The translations under genes were made by a program, and so were the position numbers. Shown here in pieces: positions 10,751 through 22,759 of a stretch of 64,000 nucleotides of DNA. Position 1 is the stretch's first letter, and each line of letters begins with the position of its first letter. Source of the stretch: Aaosphaeria pasadenensis (lineage: Eukaryota > Ascomycota > Dothideomycetes > Pleosporales); assembly GCA_022813625.1 (NCBI GenBank), contig JAKLMB010000021.1:620001-684000 (forward strand), given 5' to 3'. Below the pieces are notes generated by a model. The model saw only the letters and a list, made by a program, of their open reading frames with translations, was not told the DNA's origin and ran no database searches.

Positions 10751-13718
10751 GATATGGGTGGGAAGTAGTGGTGAGGTAGAGGGAAATTGTATTACTATGG
10801 AGATATGGTTACGATATGGTTTTGGAAGGAGTTTCTTCTTATGGGACAACGCTTGATTATGTGAAAACGAAGGATCTTAGAAGAACGATTTTTTGTAGTA
10901 GCATTTTTACGGATTTCTAATAGACATTGCCGGTTCATATGAACATTTTTTTGTCAGACGAGCAGCTTCTTCTTTTCATAGGATTTTTTCGCTCATTTGT
11001 GAAGTCATTCTGGAGCTCTTCTGAACTAGTGGCGGAGTGCAACTAAGTTACCATCCACCGAAACACAACATTTCGAGTTCTGCTTGTTCCATTGATAACA
11101 CAAGAGAACTTGAGGAAGTAGTCCAAATTATCACCCGTTCTTCAAGACCTTCTCATTGCTTAGATAATATTCATGTATATCTAGGTGCTCTTATTAGTGT
11201 TTTTTTTTCTTGATAATGTTTACAACTCCAGCCCCCGCCTAGCACTCCGCACTCCGCATTCTGCTCTTGGGATTCCAAGACCCCCTCCCTTGTGTCAGTC
11301 TCGGCAACTCCAGAATTCCAAGATTCCACCGTGCCGGTTGTCCGTGGCATTCTGTCATTGCGTTCTACGCTGTGCAGAAGTCTGTATGCGATTCTTGGGG
11401 GTTCCGCCGTTCTATCGTTCTAGAATATGGCCCATGACGATGGTACCAACGATGGAGACCAAGTCCCACCGTTTTGGCGGCAACGTATTTAGTGAGCTAT
11501 CAATTGATGATGGTTCAACCATGTAGTCGCAGTACCATACACTTTCATGGTAACCTATCTTGGTATGAGGTCATTCCCTCATGTGCAATGTCTTCTCTGT
11601 CATACCGATGCAAAGTTCTAGAGTCAGGCTGACCATTTCACATTTCCAAGAGCATTGTTATGCAGTTTCGTCCGTAAGATACCACGTGGTTGCCCGCAGG
11701 AACCATATCACATTGACTAACAGCCCTCATATGCACAGCTGCCACGGTCGGGGATCAGGCTTGCGTGTCGTCCTGTGGCTATGGCCTTGGGTAGGTGTGG
11801 CGGAGACAGAGTACAACATGCTCACGGTTCTGCAGTGGCTAACTGTTCCTGGAGGACGACATGCATCATTTGCAGATGTTAGCTAAAAGCTGACGACTGT
11901 GGTGGCTGCATTCAGTAATATAAAGGATGGGTGCTACAGGCCGGTGCATCCTCGGACATTTCTTTGATTCTGAGTGAATGCTGCAATAATATGACTACTC
12001 CGTATTGATTTTGCCAATATTGCAATACCAACAGTTCATATTCAACATGGTCTAAGACATTATTGACAGGCGTAGGCGCGGATGATTGGAATGTGGGTCA
12101 TGTGGCGTAATGCTGTGGCATGAGTTGAGGTGGCTTCACCAATTCGCAGTATGACGATGACGGACCTCAACGGGAGACGGCACTCCAGGTGTGGAGATCG
12201 TGCCTCAAAGCCTTGGTGCTGGTACATTGATCTGGTTATCTAAAATTGTCGGTCGAGGATGAAAAGATGGCTCATCTTGTAGCACATCGGAGACATTTGA
12301 TAGACACCATCGTAGGTTACAAGCCTGGTCTCTCTAGGCTGTAATTGAAAAGACAAGTGTTGATTGCAATGCTTTTTGCGGTAATTTGGGTACAATTTCG
12401 AGAGATTCCATTGTGTTGGTCAAAAGCTGGGCATTTTCTCGGCATATCGGAGCTCTTGGAAATTCTTGGAACCAAGACCACGGGGTCTCGGCAGAGTGGA
12501 AAGAACAATTGGTATCGCAATCAGGAATAATGAAGAACTCAATATTGTGTTGATTTAGCAAAGACGTCGGGATTGGTTGACCTGCTTCTGGTGAATTTTC
12601 AACGCGCTGCGAGGTGCTCGGACGTAGGAAAATGCGATTATAAATTACCAGACGTCGTTGACAAACCTCAACTGTGAAGCTCGTACTCCACAATTGGGAT
12701 CCGTCGAGGCAAGTGTGACAATGAGGGGGTCGTAGTCTGCGGAATGTGGAACAGTGGTAGAATCACCAGCGGCATTGTCCCTCGTGCACCATATGAGGGC
12801 TCGTTGTGCTTGCGAGCGTTGGCCTCTGTTTGATGTCGAACCTTATATTGAGGTTTCATTGTACGGAACCGGTGACATGTCGAACCATCTCGTTTTATAA
12901 TGATGGACCCACTGGTAAGAGAATGCTATATTTGCAAACGAGGCTTCATGAACACGGACACTGTAGAGTTTCTCTCTGTTTCGTCTTTCTCAGATCACAG
13001 AGGGCCTTGTCTAGGGATATTTACGTTTCTTCTTTGTGTAAAGATTGGGTAGAAGCCGCGCAAACTGGTGAGAAACCACGAAGTATTCCGTGTTCTGTTG
13101 CATATTAGCATGATGCTGCTGTCCAGCACTACATCTGCCCCCTACGTGTATGGACACAGTTCGTTGTTGTTAGTCATTGCTCATTCTCACGGACATATAC
13201 GCAGGAGGTTGTCGTTCCATCGACAAGAACAAACCGATCCTGGAAGAACTTGGTGAATCCGCGAAGAAATATCCAGATGCTAGGAATTAGATTAAGCCAG
13301 CGAGTATAGAACTGGAAACAGATACATCTTGTCCGCACCAACTGGCAAGGATTTGGGCCTGCAAACAGTACAGATGTTGTTCAGGTGCAAGAGTAAAGAG
13401 GTGAAGTGCTCGAGATGTGTATCTGATTGGATAGTAGGATCATACGATGGTGAGGTAATTAAGCGCAGGCACGCTGCACGACGCGAGGGCAGAAACGCCG
13501 GCTATGGAGACGCGATGAAATGTGTGGCTGTTGTGAAGACGTCATGAGACACATTCGCAGGGCTGCTGTGGCCGTTAAGAGAGCATGCAGAATGTGGTGG
13601 TGTGATGGTGTTGCACAGCGGCTGCGCACACGAAATCACAGAAAGAGAGGGAGGAAGGGGGCAAGGGGGCAGACAGTATGTTAGTAGCACAGGAAGAACG
13701 AAGAGCGGAAGAGGGCCA

Positions 13719-13757
13719 GCCAAGTTCTCCTCCCGACAAGAATTCCCGTACCTTGGC
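13719..13757. promoter_or_regulatory. Two PacC-type cores (GCCAAG 13719-13724; CTTGGC 13752-13757)
   Basis: GCCAAG is the core recognised by PacC. These two cores, in opposite orientation, lie about 1.35 kb upstream of the pacC start codon. Confidence 0.4.
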
Positions 13758-14340
13758 CCGTCTCAGTGTGATCCTGCCGAGGATTTTGGCTTTGTCCTGA
13801 TCGACACGCGTTCCAGAGGTTGGCCGGTGTCAGCGCGAGAGCCCGGCGAGCATGTGGACAGTGAGGGAGGGTAGTGGTAGTTAGGGGGAATGGCTCTGTA
13901 CTGAATCCGGGGGTGCGACCGTGTGAGGAGGGAGACCCGTAGGACCGTAGGTAGAGAAGGAGAAGATGATATGTGGATTGACGGATGAGTATTGCCGGAC
14001 GATGAGGTGTTTTCCTCTTTGGACTCCCTCCTCTTCATAACAGTTATCATCTATTCCTCTAGGGACGAAATGTCCGTCTCACCGCCGCTGGAATGAGGGA
14101 TAAAAGTGAAAGTGGGCGAGACGGGATTCTACACCTACGGACACTGGAGGGGTGAGGTTGGAGTAGGATAGGCCGAGGACATGCATGGATGCATGAAGTG
14201 GTTGACTATTGAGGCGAATAGTTGCTCGTGGTATGGAGGAGGGGAGGAGATGGAGAATGAGATGAGGATAGTGAGGGTGAGTGTGTGTGAGTGCTGAATG
14301 GCGAATGGTGAATGGTCGGATGAAGGAAGGCGCGAAAACT

Positions 14341-14353
14341 GCCAAGGCTTGGC
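14341..14353. promoter_or_regulatory. Inverted pair of PacC cores, GCCAAG-G-CTTGGC
   Basis: Two complementary PacC hexamers separated by one base lie 750 bases upstream of the pacC ATG. PacC autoregulation is known in aspergilli, and a paired site is stronger evidence than a lone hexamer. Binding is not shown. Confidence 0.5.
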
Positions 14354-15056
14354 TGAGGTCGACTGTACAAAAGAGGAATGGTCGCAGGGGCTGAGCATTT
14401 TTTGGCACAACACGAGCAAAAGGAACCTGGCCTGGTGAAGATTGGAAGATGGAAGATGGAAGATGGAGATTGGATGAAGGGTTGGTACGAGGTGGGAGGT
14501 AGAGTCATACTAAGTGTAGTTTACTGTGTAGTTTACTGTGTAATCAGAGGAGGCGAACTTCATTTTATTACATGAGGTGGTTACCTACCTAGGTGGTTTA
14601 GGTGGTTAAGTGGTTAGATGGTTAGGGCCTTGTTGTTGAACCAAACAAGGGGCAAGCTCCTTCCTTGGTGCATCGACTAAGAAGAGACTTCGGGCTGGGC
14701 TGGGCTGGCTGGGTTTTTTGATTTTGGGGGAAGCGGCGAGCGGGCCCAGCCTTTCCGCTCTTTCCCTCTTGGTACTTGTACTCCTCCCTTCCCCCAAGCC
14801 CTCACCCCCGCGCTTTCCGATTTCCTACTTTCTCTCTCCTCTCACTCTTCTCTACTCTCCATCTGTAGTAACCTCGCACCTGGTTCCTCAGTAAAGAAGA
14901 CTACGTCTTTTTTTAATCTACTTCCTCGCAATACAGTTGCGAAAGCAATCCAGAGACACACGATTATCACTTCATTTTACTATCGCTGGTAGTCCCCCCA
15001 TCACTCTGCGCGTGTTGCGATAGACAATCGAGCAAAGGGTCTCGGCATCAAATTTT

Positions 15057-15062
15057 GCCAAG
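15057..15062 (+). promoter_or_regulatory. PacC core GCCAAG in the pacC leader
   Basis: Lies 39 bases before the pacC start codon, probably within the transcribed leader. It is the fifth such core in 1.4 kb; fewer than one would be expected by chance counting both strands. Confidence 0.35.
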
Positions 15063-15100
15063 CGCATCTCAACACCATACACCAGTCTGAATATCTCACA

Positions 15101-17157
15101 ATGAGCGACGCTGCTGCTCCCCAGGCCACTGTGCCTCCACAGGCCACTACACCACAGCAACAGCCTCAAGGTACTCCCACACAAGCCGCTGCTCCTACGC
15201 CTGCTGCCTCCAGCATCGCTGGCGGCGACCAGCTCGTTTGCCAGTGGCAGAACTGTGGCGAGCGCTGCCCCAGTGCTGAACAGCTCTATGTAAGTATGAA
15301 TCTATCGCGATGCGTTTTCGTGCTCCCTGGGAATACTTCTCAAGACGCACTTGCATCAGTGTTGCGACACGTTTATTTTCGACGCGCCGATGGAGAACCT
15401 TCGGGATCATTCATTCGTGTGTCGCGCTCAACACTTCAGCATCGAAATCCACGTGATCACCATTTTTGGCAGAGCACTCTCGCTAACCAGCTCAACAGGA
15501 CCATGTTTGCGAACGCCATGTCGGTCGCAAGAGCACAAACAACTTGAACCTGACTTGCCAGTGGGGTAACTGCCGTACCACGACTGTGAAGCGTGATCAC
15601 ATCACCTCGCATATCCGTGTACACGTTCCCCTCAAGCCTCACAAGTGCGACTTCTGCGGCAAGGCATTCAAGCGCCCCCAGGATCTTAAGAAGCATGTCA
15701 AGACCCACGCTGACGACTCTGTTCTTCTACGATCCCCCGAACCCAACCGCGGCGGCCACCCTGGTGCTCCCGGCTACCAAGGTCAGGGCGGTAAGAGTAA
15801 GTCCTTCCCTCGACGCATGCCCCAATTTTCTTTCAAATCCAACTAACGCCCTACAGTGGTCACTGACTTGCAGGCCCTTGCTGCTACAGCCAGCGGATAC
15901 TACCCAGGCGATGGCTCCATGGGTCCCGGCGCAGGCTACGGCCAGCAGCATCCTGGGGGTGCTCCAGGCGGCTTCTACGGCGGCCCTCCTCAAAACTCTG
16001 CCTACGGCCCTGTGTACTATGCTGTCAACCAGGCCCAGCAGTTGAACAACGACTCGTATGAGGTCCGTAAGCGTGCTGCTTACGATGCTCTGAATGAGTT
16101 CTTCGGTGACGCAAAACGCCGCGCCATCGACCCTTCAACGTACTACGATGTAGGCCAAAGGCTCATGGGGCTCCAGGGAATCCAGCTCCCTGCTGTCCTG
16201 GGTGCTGGCTACCAAGGAGGACTTTCCGACTACGGCCATGGAGGCACCATGGTCGCTCAGCCTTCCCACCCTCCCATGCACCCCTACTCCTTGCCTCTGC
16301 CTAACTTGAGGACCAAGAGTGATCTGCTCAATATCGACCAGTTCCTCGAGCAACTGCAGAGCACCGTGTATGAGAACCCCAACCATGCCGCTGCTGCTGG
16401 TGTTCAACAGCCTGGTGCCCATTATGTTCACACTGGCGCTACTTACCGCTCAAGCCACTCCCCACCAGGATTGGCCACCACGCACCCTCAATCGTCACAT
16501 GCCACTGCTGTCGCATCCACCGCCAACGACACTCCCGCATTGACACCCGCCTCCAGTGTTCTATCCTACGGCTCTCAACATTCTCCTGGATCTGGACACA
16601 ACTCTGCCGTTTCTCCCACCTCAAGAGGCTCTATTGGAAGCATGTACCCAACTCTGCCATCTGTTAGCGCCATGTCTGATATGTCGGCTGCTGCTCCTTC
16701 CTCTGGTCTCGCACCCGCATTCGACGCTGATGGCCGCCGACGATACTCTGGCAACCTCCTCCAGAAGGCTGCTCCAGATCGACGCGGCAGTGATCAGATG
16801 GACACATCCGAGGATGGTGGATCCACTCCCAAGGAGTCCCGCAACAGCCCTGAGCATGATGCCCTCCACCACAACGTCCATCAATTGGCGATTGGCTCAC
16901 CAAAGGTTGACCCCGCCCTCTCCATGCGCTCCCCCAGCCAGGTGTCATCTACCTCGACCGAACAAGCCGGCGAAGCCTCCCAGCAATATTGGGTTGAGAA
17001 CATCCGTGTCATCGAGAAGCTCAGATCCTTCATCAAGGAAAGACTTGACGCTCATGATTACAGCGATAACGAGGATGATGACTCGAAGCCTCGCGTCAGT
17101 GAAGACGAGCACAATCTCTATCCTGTACTCCGTGCAGTCCAGGAGGGACGAGAATAA
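15101..17157 (+). CDS. pacC: pH-response transcription factor PacC/Rim101
   Basis: Three-finger C2H2 regulator that activates alkaline-expressed genes after proteolytic processing through the Pal pathway. Exons 15101-15289, 15499-15796, 15857-17157; 595 aa. Intron 1 (209 nt) splits the first finger; splicing restores C47-x4-C52-x12-H65-x4-H70. Finger 2 uses C83, C88, H101, H105 and finger 3 uses C113, C116, H129, H133, with the DNA-reading helix FKRPQDLKKH. Downstream lie a basic stretch, a Ser/Pro/His-rich region and a processing-box-like segment around FDADGRRRYSG (about 452-461). Two YPxL motifs (YPTL 426-429, YPVL 584-587) flank that segment, matching the known PalA-binding arrangement. 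The acidic C-terminus (DNEDDDS) is typical of the inhibitory tail. The promoter carries five PacC cores. Confidence 0.95.
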
Positions 17158-18145
17158 AGCAGTCCAATCCTTTTGGCTACGACGTTATGACAAGGGCAAG
17201 GGAAGGCGTTTGGTTGAGTGGCAGAGGAAGGCTTTGGATCTGTCTGGACTCACCAGTACATGGGTTGGCCGGTTTATTATATATTTTACATGTCTTTTTT
17301 AACATGTCTTCAACTGTTATACTTCGAATGCGTTGTCTTCGGACGATGCTGCTGCCTACGCATGCAGCTTTTACTGGCAGAATACTCTCTCTTCTTCAGT
17401 TTTCTAGTTCTTGTTTGGTGCTTCCACTACGGTGGGTAGCTCGTTTGGCAGTACGTTGTTATACTCTTCTTTTCCTTTGAGGGCAGATTCGTTTGCTGCA
17501 AAGACGATTGTTACACTATTTAGTCTGCTGTTCGAAAATCAAGTTTCAAGTTTCCTGTCTTCACAAAAAGGTGTTCCTGCTATGACGTGACTGATCTACC
17601 CTCCTGCTCGCTATATAATCCGGATCAATGGTTCACGTTGTTCACGTTACTCGCGCGTGGCAGATGGTGGGTTTCTCTTATCGCCCGCCAAGGCCCTTTG
17701 ACACATTCCGCTCACCCAAGCTATCGGGAGGCTCATCCCCCACACTTCCCAACCCATTGGCCCATCATCCCGCGACTGGGTATTGTACTTGGATGGGATG
17801 GATAGCAAAACGTAAGATTGGGTTGAGCCCAAACAAGATCTTCCAGTGATCTACGTCGCGCGACAATCCACGGCAGAAGCTGAAGACTCGTAATAATTGT
17901 CCGACCCTAAAAAGCAATTATGCATGTGATGGCGCCCCACTCATCACTTCCATCAATTCCAGGCACATAGCTTCATCCTATCCTTTCTTTCCCCTCACAC
18001 CATCTCTTCTCTTCTTGACGTCGTCTATTTCCAATCGAACTCACTCACACTTTACTAATACTAACACTGTTGCTGCTTCCACACACCACGCAGTTCTCAA
18101 ACCTTGGTATATTTCCAATTAACTCATTACATCGAACATAGCAAG
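17158..18145. other. Intergenic region after pacC
   Basis: The first few hundred bases are probably pacC 3' UTR, and CT-rich DNA at about 17970-18110 is the likely promoter and leader of the next gene. No gene recognised. Confidence 0.5.
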
Positions 18146-18897
18146 ATGCCTACCTGGGGTCGCGGAGGTGCTGGCAACATTGTAACGGAGGAGCAGATCA
18201 AAGAACAAAACAGGAGGGCCACTGAGGTATGCACCCAACGCACGACAACCATCTCTTCAACCATCCAAACTCTCCGGGAGAAGTTCTAAGAGAATGTGCA
18301 TAGGACATTGAGGCCAACCAAACTCTCACCAAGTCTGCCGCACCCCCGGCGCATTCGGAAGAACCGCAGAACGCACAGCAGCAGCAATCGCCCGCTGATT
18401 ACGCACACATGGGGCGCGGCGGTGCAGGGGTATGTTCATGACGTCCATTCTTTCCTATCACATACATCTCGCGATGCTCCGGTACCTGTCTTCATCATGA
18501 CATGGTTTGAGCTGGAGCCCTTCACGCACTTCTCCCATTACATCCTCAAATCTAACGCCGCACACAGAACTGGTACCAACCCACCTCCCTCCGCACAAAC
18601 GGCACCTTCTCCACCACCCCCGACTCCACCGCTGCGCCAGCGCCGACCAGCAAGCCTAACGTCTCGACGCCCTGGCATCCCGATACTCAGGAGCTTCCCG
18701 TGGCACGCGCGGGACGGGGCGGAGCGGGGAATTTCGTGTGGAAGGGAGATGATGCGGAAGCGGAGAGGAAGCGGCTAGAAGAGGAGGAAAAGAAGGGAGA
18801 CGCTGTGAAGGAGGGCGTGGAGAGAGATGTCGAGATTGGGCTGCAGAAGCCTGGTGCGGTGGTTTTTGGAGGAGAGAAGAGCGGGAGGGGTTGGTGA
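18146..18897 (+). CDS. DUF3602 protein with three GRGGAGN repeats (Par32-like)
   Basis: Exons 18146-18226, 18304-18429 and 18568-18897; 178 aa. The protein contains GRGGAGN three times: residues 5-11 (exon 1), 64-70 (formed exactly across the exon 2/3 junction, GAG then N) and 118-124 (exon 3). These glycine-rich repeats mark the fungal DUF3602 family, which includes yeast Par32, a TORC1-dependent phosphoprotein reported to restrain Mep ammonium transporters. Sequences between repeats are polar and low-complexity, with a charged Glu/Lys stretch (EAERKRLEEEEKKG) after the third. No signal peptide or membrane segment. A link to ammonium uptake here is inference from the family. Confidence 0.85.
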
Positions 18898-19522
18898 GGT
18901 CTGGTGCAACGCTTCGGGGCGGACGAGATGGGACAAGAGAGGCTTTTAGAATACATGCAAGACTCTGGGAGTAGGATAGAGTTGTCGTACTATGCAATCC
19001 GTTCGCGTTCCATGCTTTCTTGGAATTTGATGTGACATTCTGGTGAACTGACTGTAAGAAATACGAGGAGAGGTTATGATAAGATCAGATGGCTCGATAA
19101 CATTCCTTGCAAAGCTTCTACTCGGGAGCTAGACGGCTGAATGCCCCACGATCAGCCTTAGCAGGGCCGCCTGGTAGGACAAGGGAAAGTCTTAAGCGAT
19201 CGATTAACTACAAGCATCATCTCAATTGAATTTCAAGCCTGTCCATTGAGGTGGCTAGAATGAGAAGGGGTTTATTATTGTCTTTGCTTGATAGAGTGCG
19301 GGTCAACGGCCGGCTGCCGTTCGGAGGGTTGAGTCTGGCCTGTTGCTATGGCAACATTGTCCCCACTTCAATAAGCGATGACGATTTCGTCTTCGGGCAA
19401 CACACACTTGTTCAAGGAACCTACATCCTCGTCCCCCACAGACCACCACCAATCTCTTATCCACTTCAATATCTTGACAACTTCGCTCCATTGCTCTCTG
19501 TTCAATCGCTCTATCGCCCATC
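18898..19522. other. Intergenic region
   Basis: 3' side of the DUF3602 gene and promoter of the next gene; an ACCACCACC/CT-rich leader precedes the ATG at 19523. Nothing else seen. Confidence 0.5.
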
Positions 19523-21717
19523 ATGGCGCGCCGCTCGGCTCGGCTCTTGAAGGTATGTTGTCTAGATGAACTCACGCGTTGTTGACATGACCCGACTCAC
19601 CGCTTCGCTAGCAACGCTCGCCAACTCCGGCAGACAACGTCGATGACAGTTGGCAGACAGCCTCGCCTGAACCCCAACGTCTCCCTTCAGTTCTCGAAAG
19701 CGAGGAGCCTGCCATGAAAACTCCCAAGAAGGCCGCGAAGAAGAATGTTGACGCGACGCCCGCCGCGACCCCAACAGTGGCGCCAGCTACGCCGCGATCT
19801 CATCTCCCCCAACCTACCAAAACCGCGACACCACTCAAAAACGCTTCTCCTCCAAAACCCTCCTTGTCTGTGATGGCTGCCCAGACTCCGACGAGCCGTA
19901 TCAAGCCCGCGGGAGAGGAGATGCACCCAGCGCAACATCACGCGACGACCGCTAAGATGCTCGATGAGGCTCGCTGGCTGGGATTCCAAGCCATCCCTAG
20001 CACTGCACCACCAAAACAGTTGGGCGGCCTTGGAATAGGAAACACTACACCTTCGAGGACTCCAGCTCCAGCTGCTAACAAGACTCATGATATTGTTTCT
20101 TCTCCAGACTTTAGATTCAGGTTCAGGTCTCCCATCCCGGGATTGAGCCCTCAATCGAATCGCATTTTGAATGATGGCCGCGCCGCAAATAGCACGGCGA
20201 CACCCGGACGCGCCATTTTCAAGGCCGACGAGTTTTCTGCTCCTGCCGATGTCTCCCCTCGCAAGCTGGCTGTGCCCAAGGGCAAATCGAACCGCTTTAG
20301 CGATGTGCATATGGCAAATTTCAAGAAGATGGACTCTATCGCCAATCACCCGTCTGCCTTTCGCGCTGATCCAAGCCGCTTCAAGCCCGTTGGTGCCTCG
20401 CTGAAGCGCTCTCCATCCAAGGCCGACTTGGACAAACCGGATACGACTCCTACAACTAAGACGCCAAACAAGCTAAAGCGTACACAGTCGAAGATGGATA
20501 TGAACGAGCCTTCGGTCTCCCAGCCGGTCTTGAAATTGCAAAAGGCCACACCGATACCGAAGCGTGTTCAGTCGAAGCCTGATGTAACCCCGTCAACTAC
20601 TAGGCTTCCCCAGTCCACCGTGAGGTTTGTTCCACCTGCACGAGATGGTCGCCCTTCGACTCGCGATGGCTCGGCTCCTACTCTAGCTCAAGATGGACCA
20701 ACTGCCAAGCGAGTAAAGCGTGTCGAGACAGATGATGCTGCTTCAACCCGTCCGATTTCGCGAGATGGATCGACACCCTCCGGCATTCCCACTGCGAGTC
20801 GTCCCAAGCATTCCCGCTTCGGTCTGCCTCAAGCTGCCGCTAGGCTCATGACACCTACCAAGTCATCCATGGCCCGATCTCAGAGTGCTAAGGCGATCAA
20901 GACCACCTCGATGATTCCCTCATTGACACAGTCGCCCTCCGTGAAGAACCTCCTGTCCCCAATTAATATAGGCCAGACCATGAAAGACGGCTTCCGCAAG
21001 ACAAGCAATTCTTTACAACGTGTTCGATCAATCCTGCGCACTCCATCCCGCAAATTCTCGGACGATCCGTCAAAGATTGCTGCCGGCACACACGTAACCC
21101 CGCCAGCAGGAATTGATCTTCTCAAGGCACTTCCAAATGTGCCCAAGACTGCGCCCATCCAAAAACATGTCAATTTCTCCACCAGCACTCTTGAGAGAGC
21201 TGCCCACGATGCATTGGGCAAATCCCCGTCCCCAATGAAATTCCGAGCTGGCTCAGAGATCCCCACAGGCGCTGTTCTTTACCCCAAGCTCACCAGTGTG
21301 GAGTATCCTGCTTTGCCCAATGAAGTAGACACTACGGTTGGCTCACCATCTCGCCGACTCACATTCGGCGGCGCATCAGACAATACGCCTGCTAAGTTCG
21401 ATTTCAAATCCGACAAGAACATCGACTTTGGACCAGTCTCGGCTAGCACCATCCGCGTGGTGCGTAAGAGCGATGCGTCTTCCTTGACTGATGCAAAGAA
21501 GCGCAAGGCGGACTCATTGGAAGAGATCTCGGACAAGGAGAATAGTCGACCAACGGAGGATGAAGGACGAGGAGCGAAGAGGCTGAAAGCCAGCCCTATC
21601 AAACCGCCAAAGACCCCATCAACCCTCAATAAAACCCCTCGTCGTCTTCCAAAGAGTGCTGGAGGTATCAGCCATTCGAGGCTCGCGTTCTTGGCCACAC
21701 CTAAGCGTGCGAAGTAA
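19523..21717 (+). CDS. Disordered basic Ser/Thr/Pro-rich protein with KEN box
   Basis: Not assigned to a family. A 30-nt first exon (19523-19552, MARRSARLLK) is joined through a 59-nt intron to 19612-21717; 711 aa. Almost the whole protein is predicted disordered by composition: many SP/TP dipeptides (potential CDK sites), Lys/Arg-rich patches, and repeated KRxxSKxD-like units (KRSPSKADLD, KRTQSKMDMN, KRVQSKPDVT). A KEN box sits at about 652-654 (ISDKENSRP), a known APC/C degron type. Conserved-looking patches include SILRTPSRKF, KHVNFSTST and RRLTFGG. Together these suggest a cell-cycle-regulated chromosome- or microtubule-associated protein, but that is inference. Codon use looks normal and the frame is intact over 2.1 kb. 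Confidence 0.8.
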
Positions 21718-22759
21718 ACGGCTTATTGAGCATGTGTCGCGCGCCAGGCATTCAGGGGACTTCAAGACATGTTCGGAACTCAGTGTTGAATTGGCAGTGT
21801 GCATATTGGTGTTGCCGATATGCTGCATTCGCGATCGACGACTTAGACAATCAGTTCCATTGTGTCGTCACTTGATTCGACGCGTGAGGCGTGGCCAATT
21901 GCCGAGTAAGGGTATCCATGCTAACGACCTACCTAATGACCTTTCCTTTCTTTTCTTTTCTTCTTGTGCGATCTTTGGTCGGTTTTCTTCAGTCACTTTT
22001 TCATATGGTCATTCCTTGGGCGATAATCATGGATGGAGTTAATCAATCTGGTGGGAGGAAAATTGGGTGTTTTCAGGAGTTCCATGCTGACGTTCTTGAT
22101 ACTTCTTCCATGTCAAGCATGAAGTTACCGAGACTGGGTCATGATTTTCACGAGATGTTTGTCTCTCTCTATACACTCTGTACAACTATAACGACTCGAA
22201 ATAAATGTTCAATATCACTTAAGAAGGTCTCCATGCGTCGTCATTGTGGGAGTGACATCAAGGTGCAGCTCTAGCTCCCGCTGCAGGGATCAGTGAATTG
22301 GGAAGCGAACATCGTGATCAATACTTGGATAACTGGGAGCCAACGGAGCAATGCAGGGCTTCCGGACTTCACAACTATGCCGATCATATGACCGATTGAT
22401 AGTCCTGGTGCATCGAGTTGCTTCATTCATTGACAGTGTGGTAGATTGAAGAGGGTCATGAGGCATTGTTACACACCAACATTCAAAGGCGATCTTCAAC
22501 GGAGAAATTGCGATTTTGAATTGGCATTTATACAAGTATGGTAAATGCTAAAAACCCTACTGCGAGGAATGTCCAGTAACGTTAACTACTGTAGTCGTCG
22601 ATAAGAATTGATAATAGTAATAATTGCTGGTTGGAGGACGACCGGGATTTCTTCGGAGGAAAGACGTCAGACGCCGCAACGTTCCACAAGGGTAATCTTT
22701 CACCAACGACCTTCGAACTTCACACCTAACAGCTCTGCACCAACCTGCTACCCGGTTTT
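21718..22759. other. Intergenic region
   Basis: 3' region of the previous gene and promoter of the BAG-domain gene. No gene recognised; frames on either strand lack support. Confidence 0.5.

Larger units (their letters stand above)
10751..15100. other. 4.3-kb gene-poor region ending in the pacC promoter
   Basis: No convincing gene. Short frames are scattered and lack family features or a consistent splice model. From about 13.6 kb the DNA becomes purine- or pyrimidine-biased, with short direct repeats (for example TAGTTTACTGTGTA at 14517-14543). A CT-rich tract at about 14830-14870 followed by an ATG-free stretch up to 15100 looks like the pacC core promoter and leader. PacC-type hexamers are listed separately. 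Confidence 0.55.

Noticed and set aside
11581..11886. Possible spliced cysteine-rich peptide around 11.7-11.9 kb (GDQACVSSCGYG and TTCIICRC pieces)
   Set aside because: Acceptor and branch motifs exist, but no start exon with a matching phase and signal peptide could be found and the Cys count is odd. Too speculative to call.
13329..13547. RCKSKEVKCSRC, resembling part of a Zn2Cys6 cluster
   Set aside because: Spacing does not fit the six-Cys pattern and there is no downstream regulator domain.
10751..15100. Possible degraded transposon in the gene-poor stretch
   Set aside because: No terminal repeats, transposase or reverse-transcriptase motifs, and no strong C-to-T mutational signature by eye.
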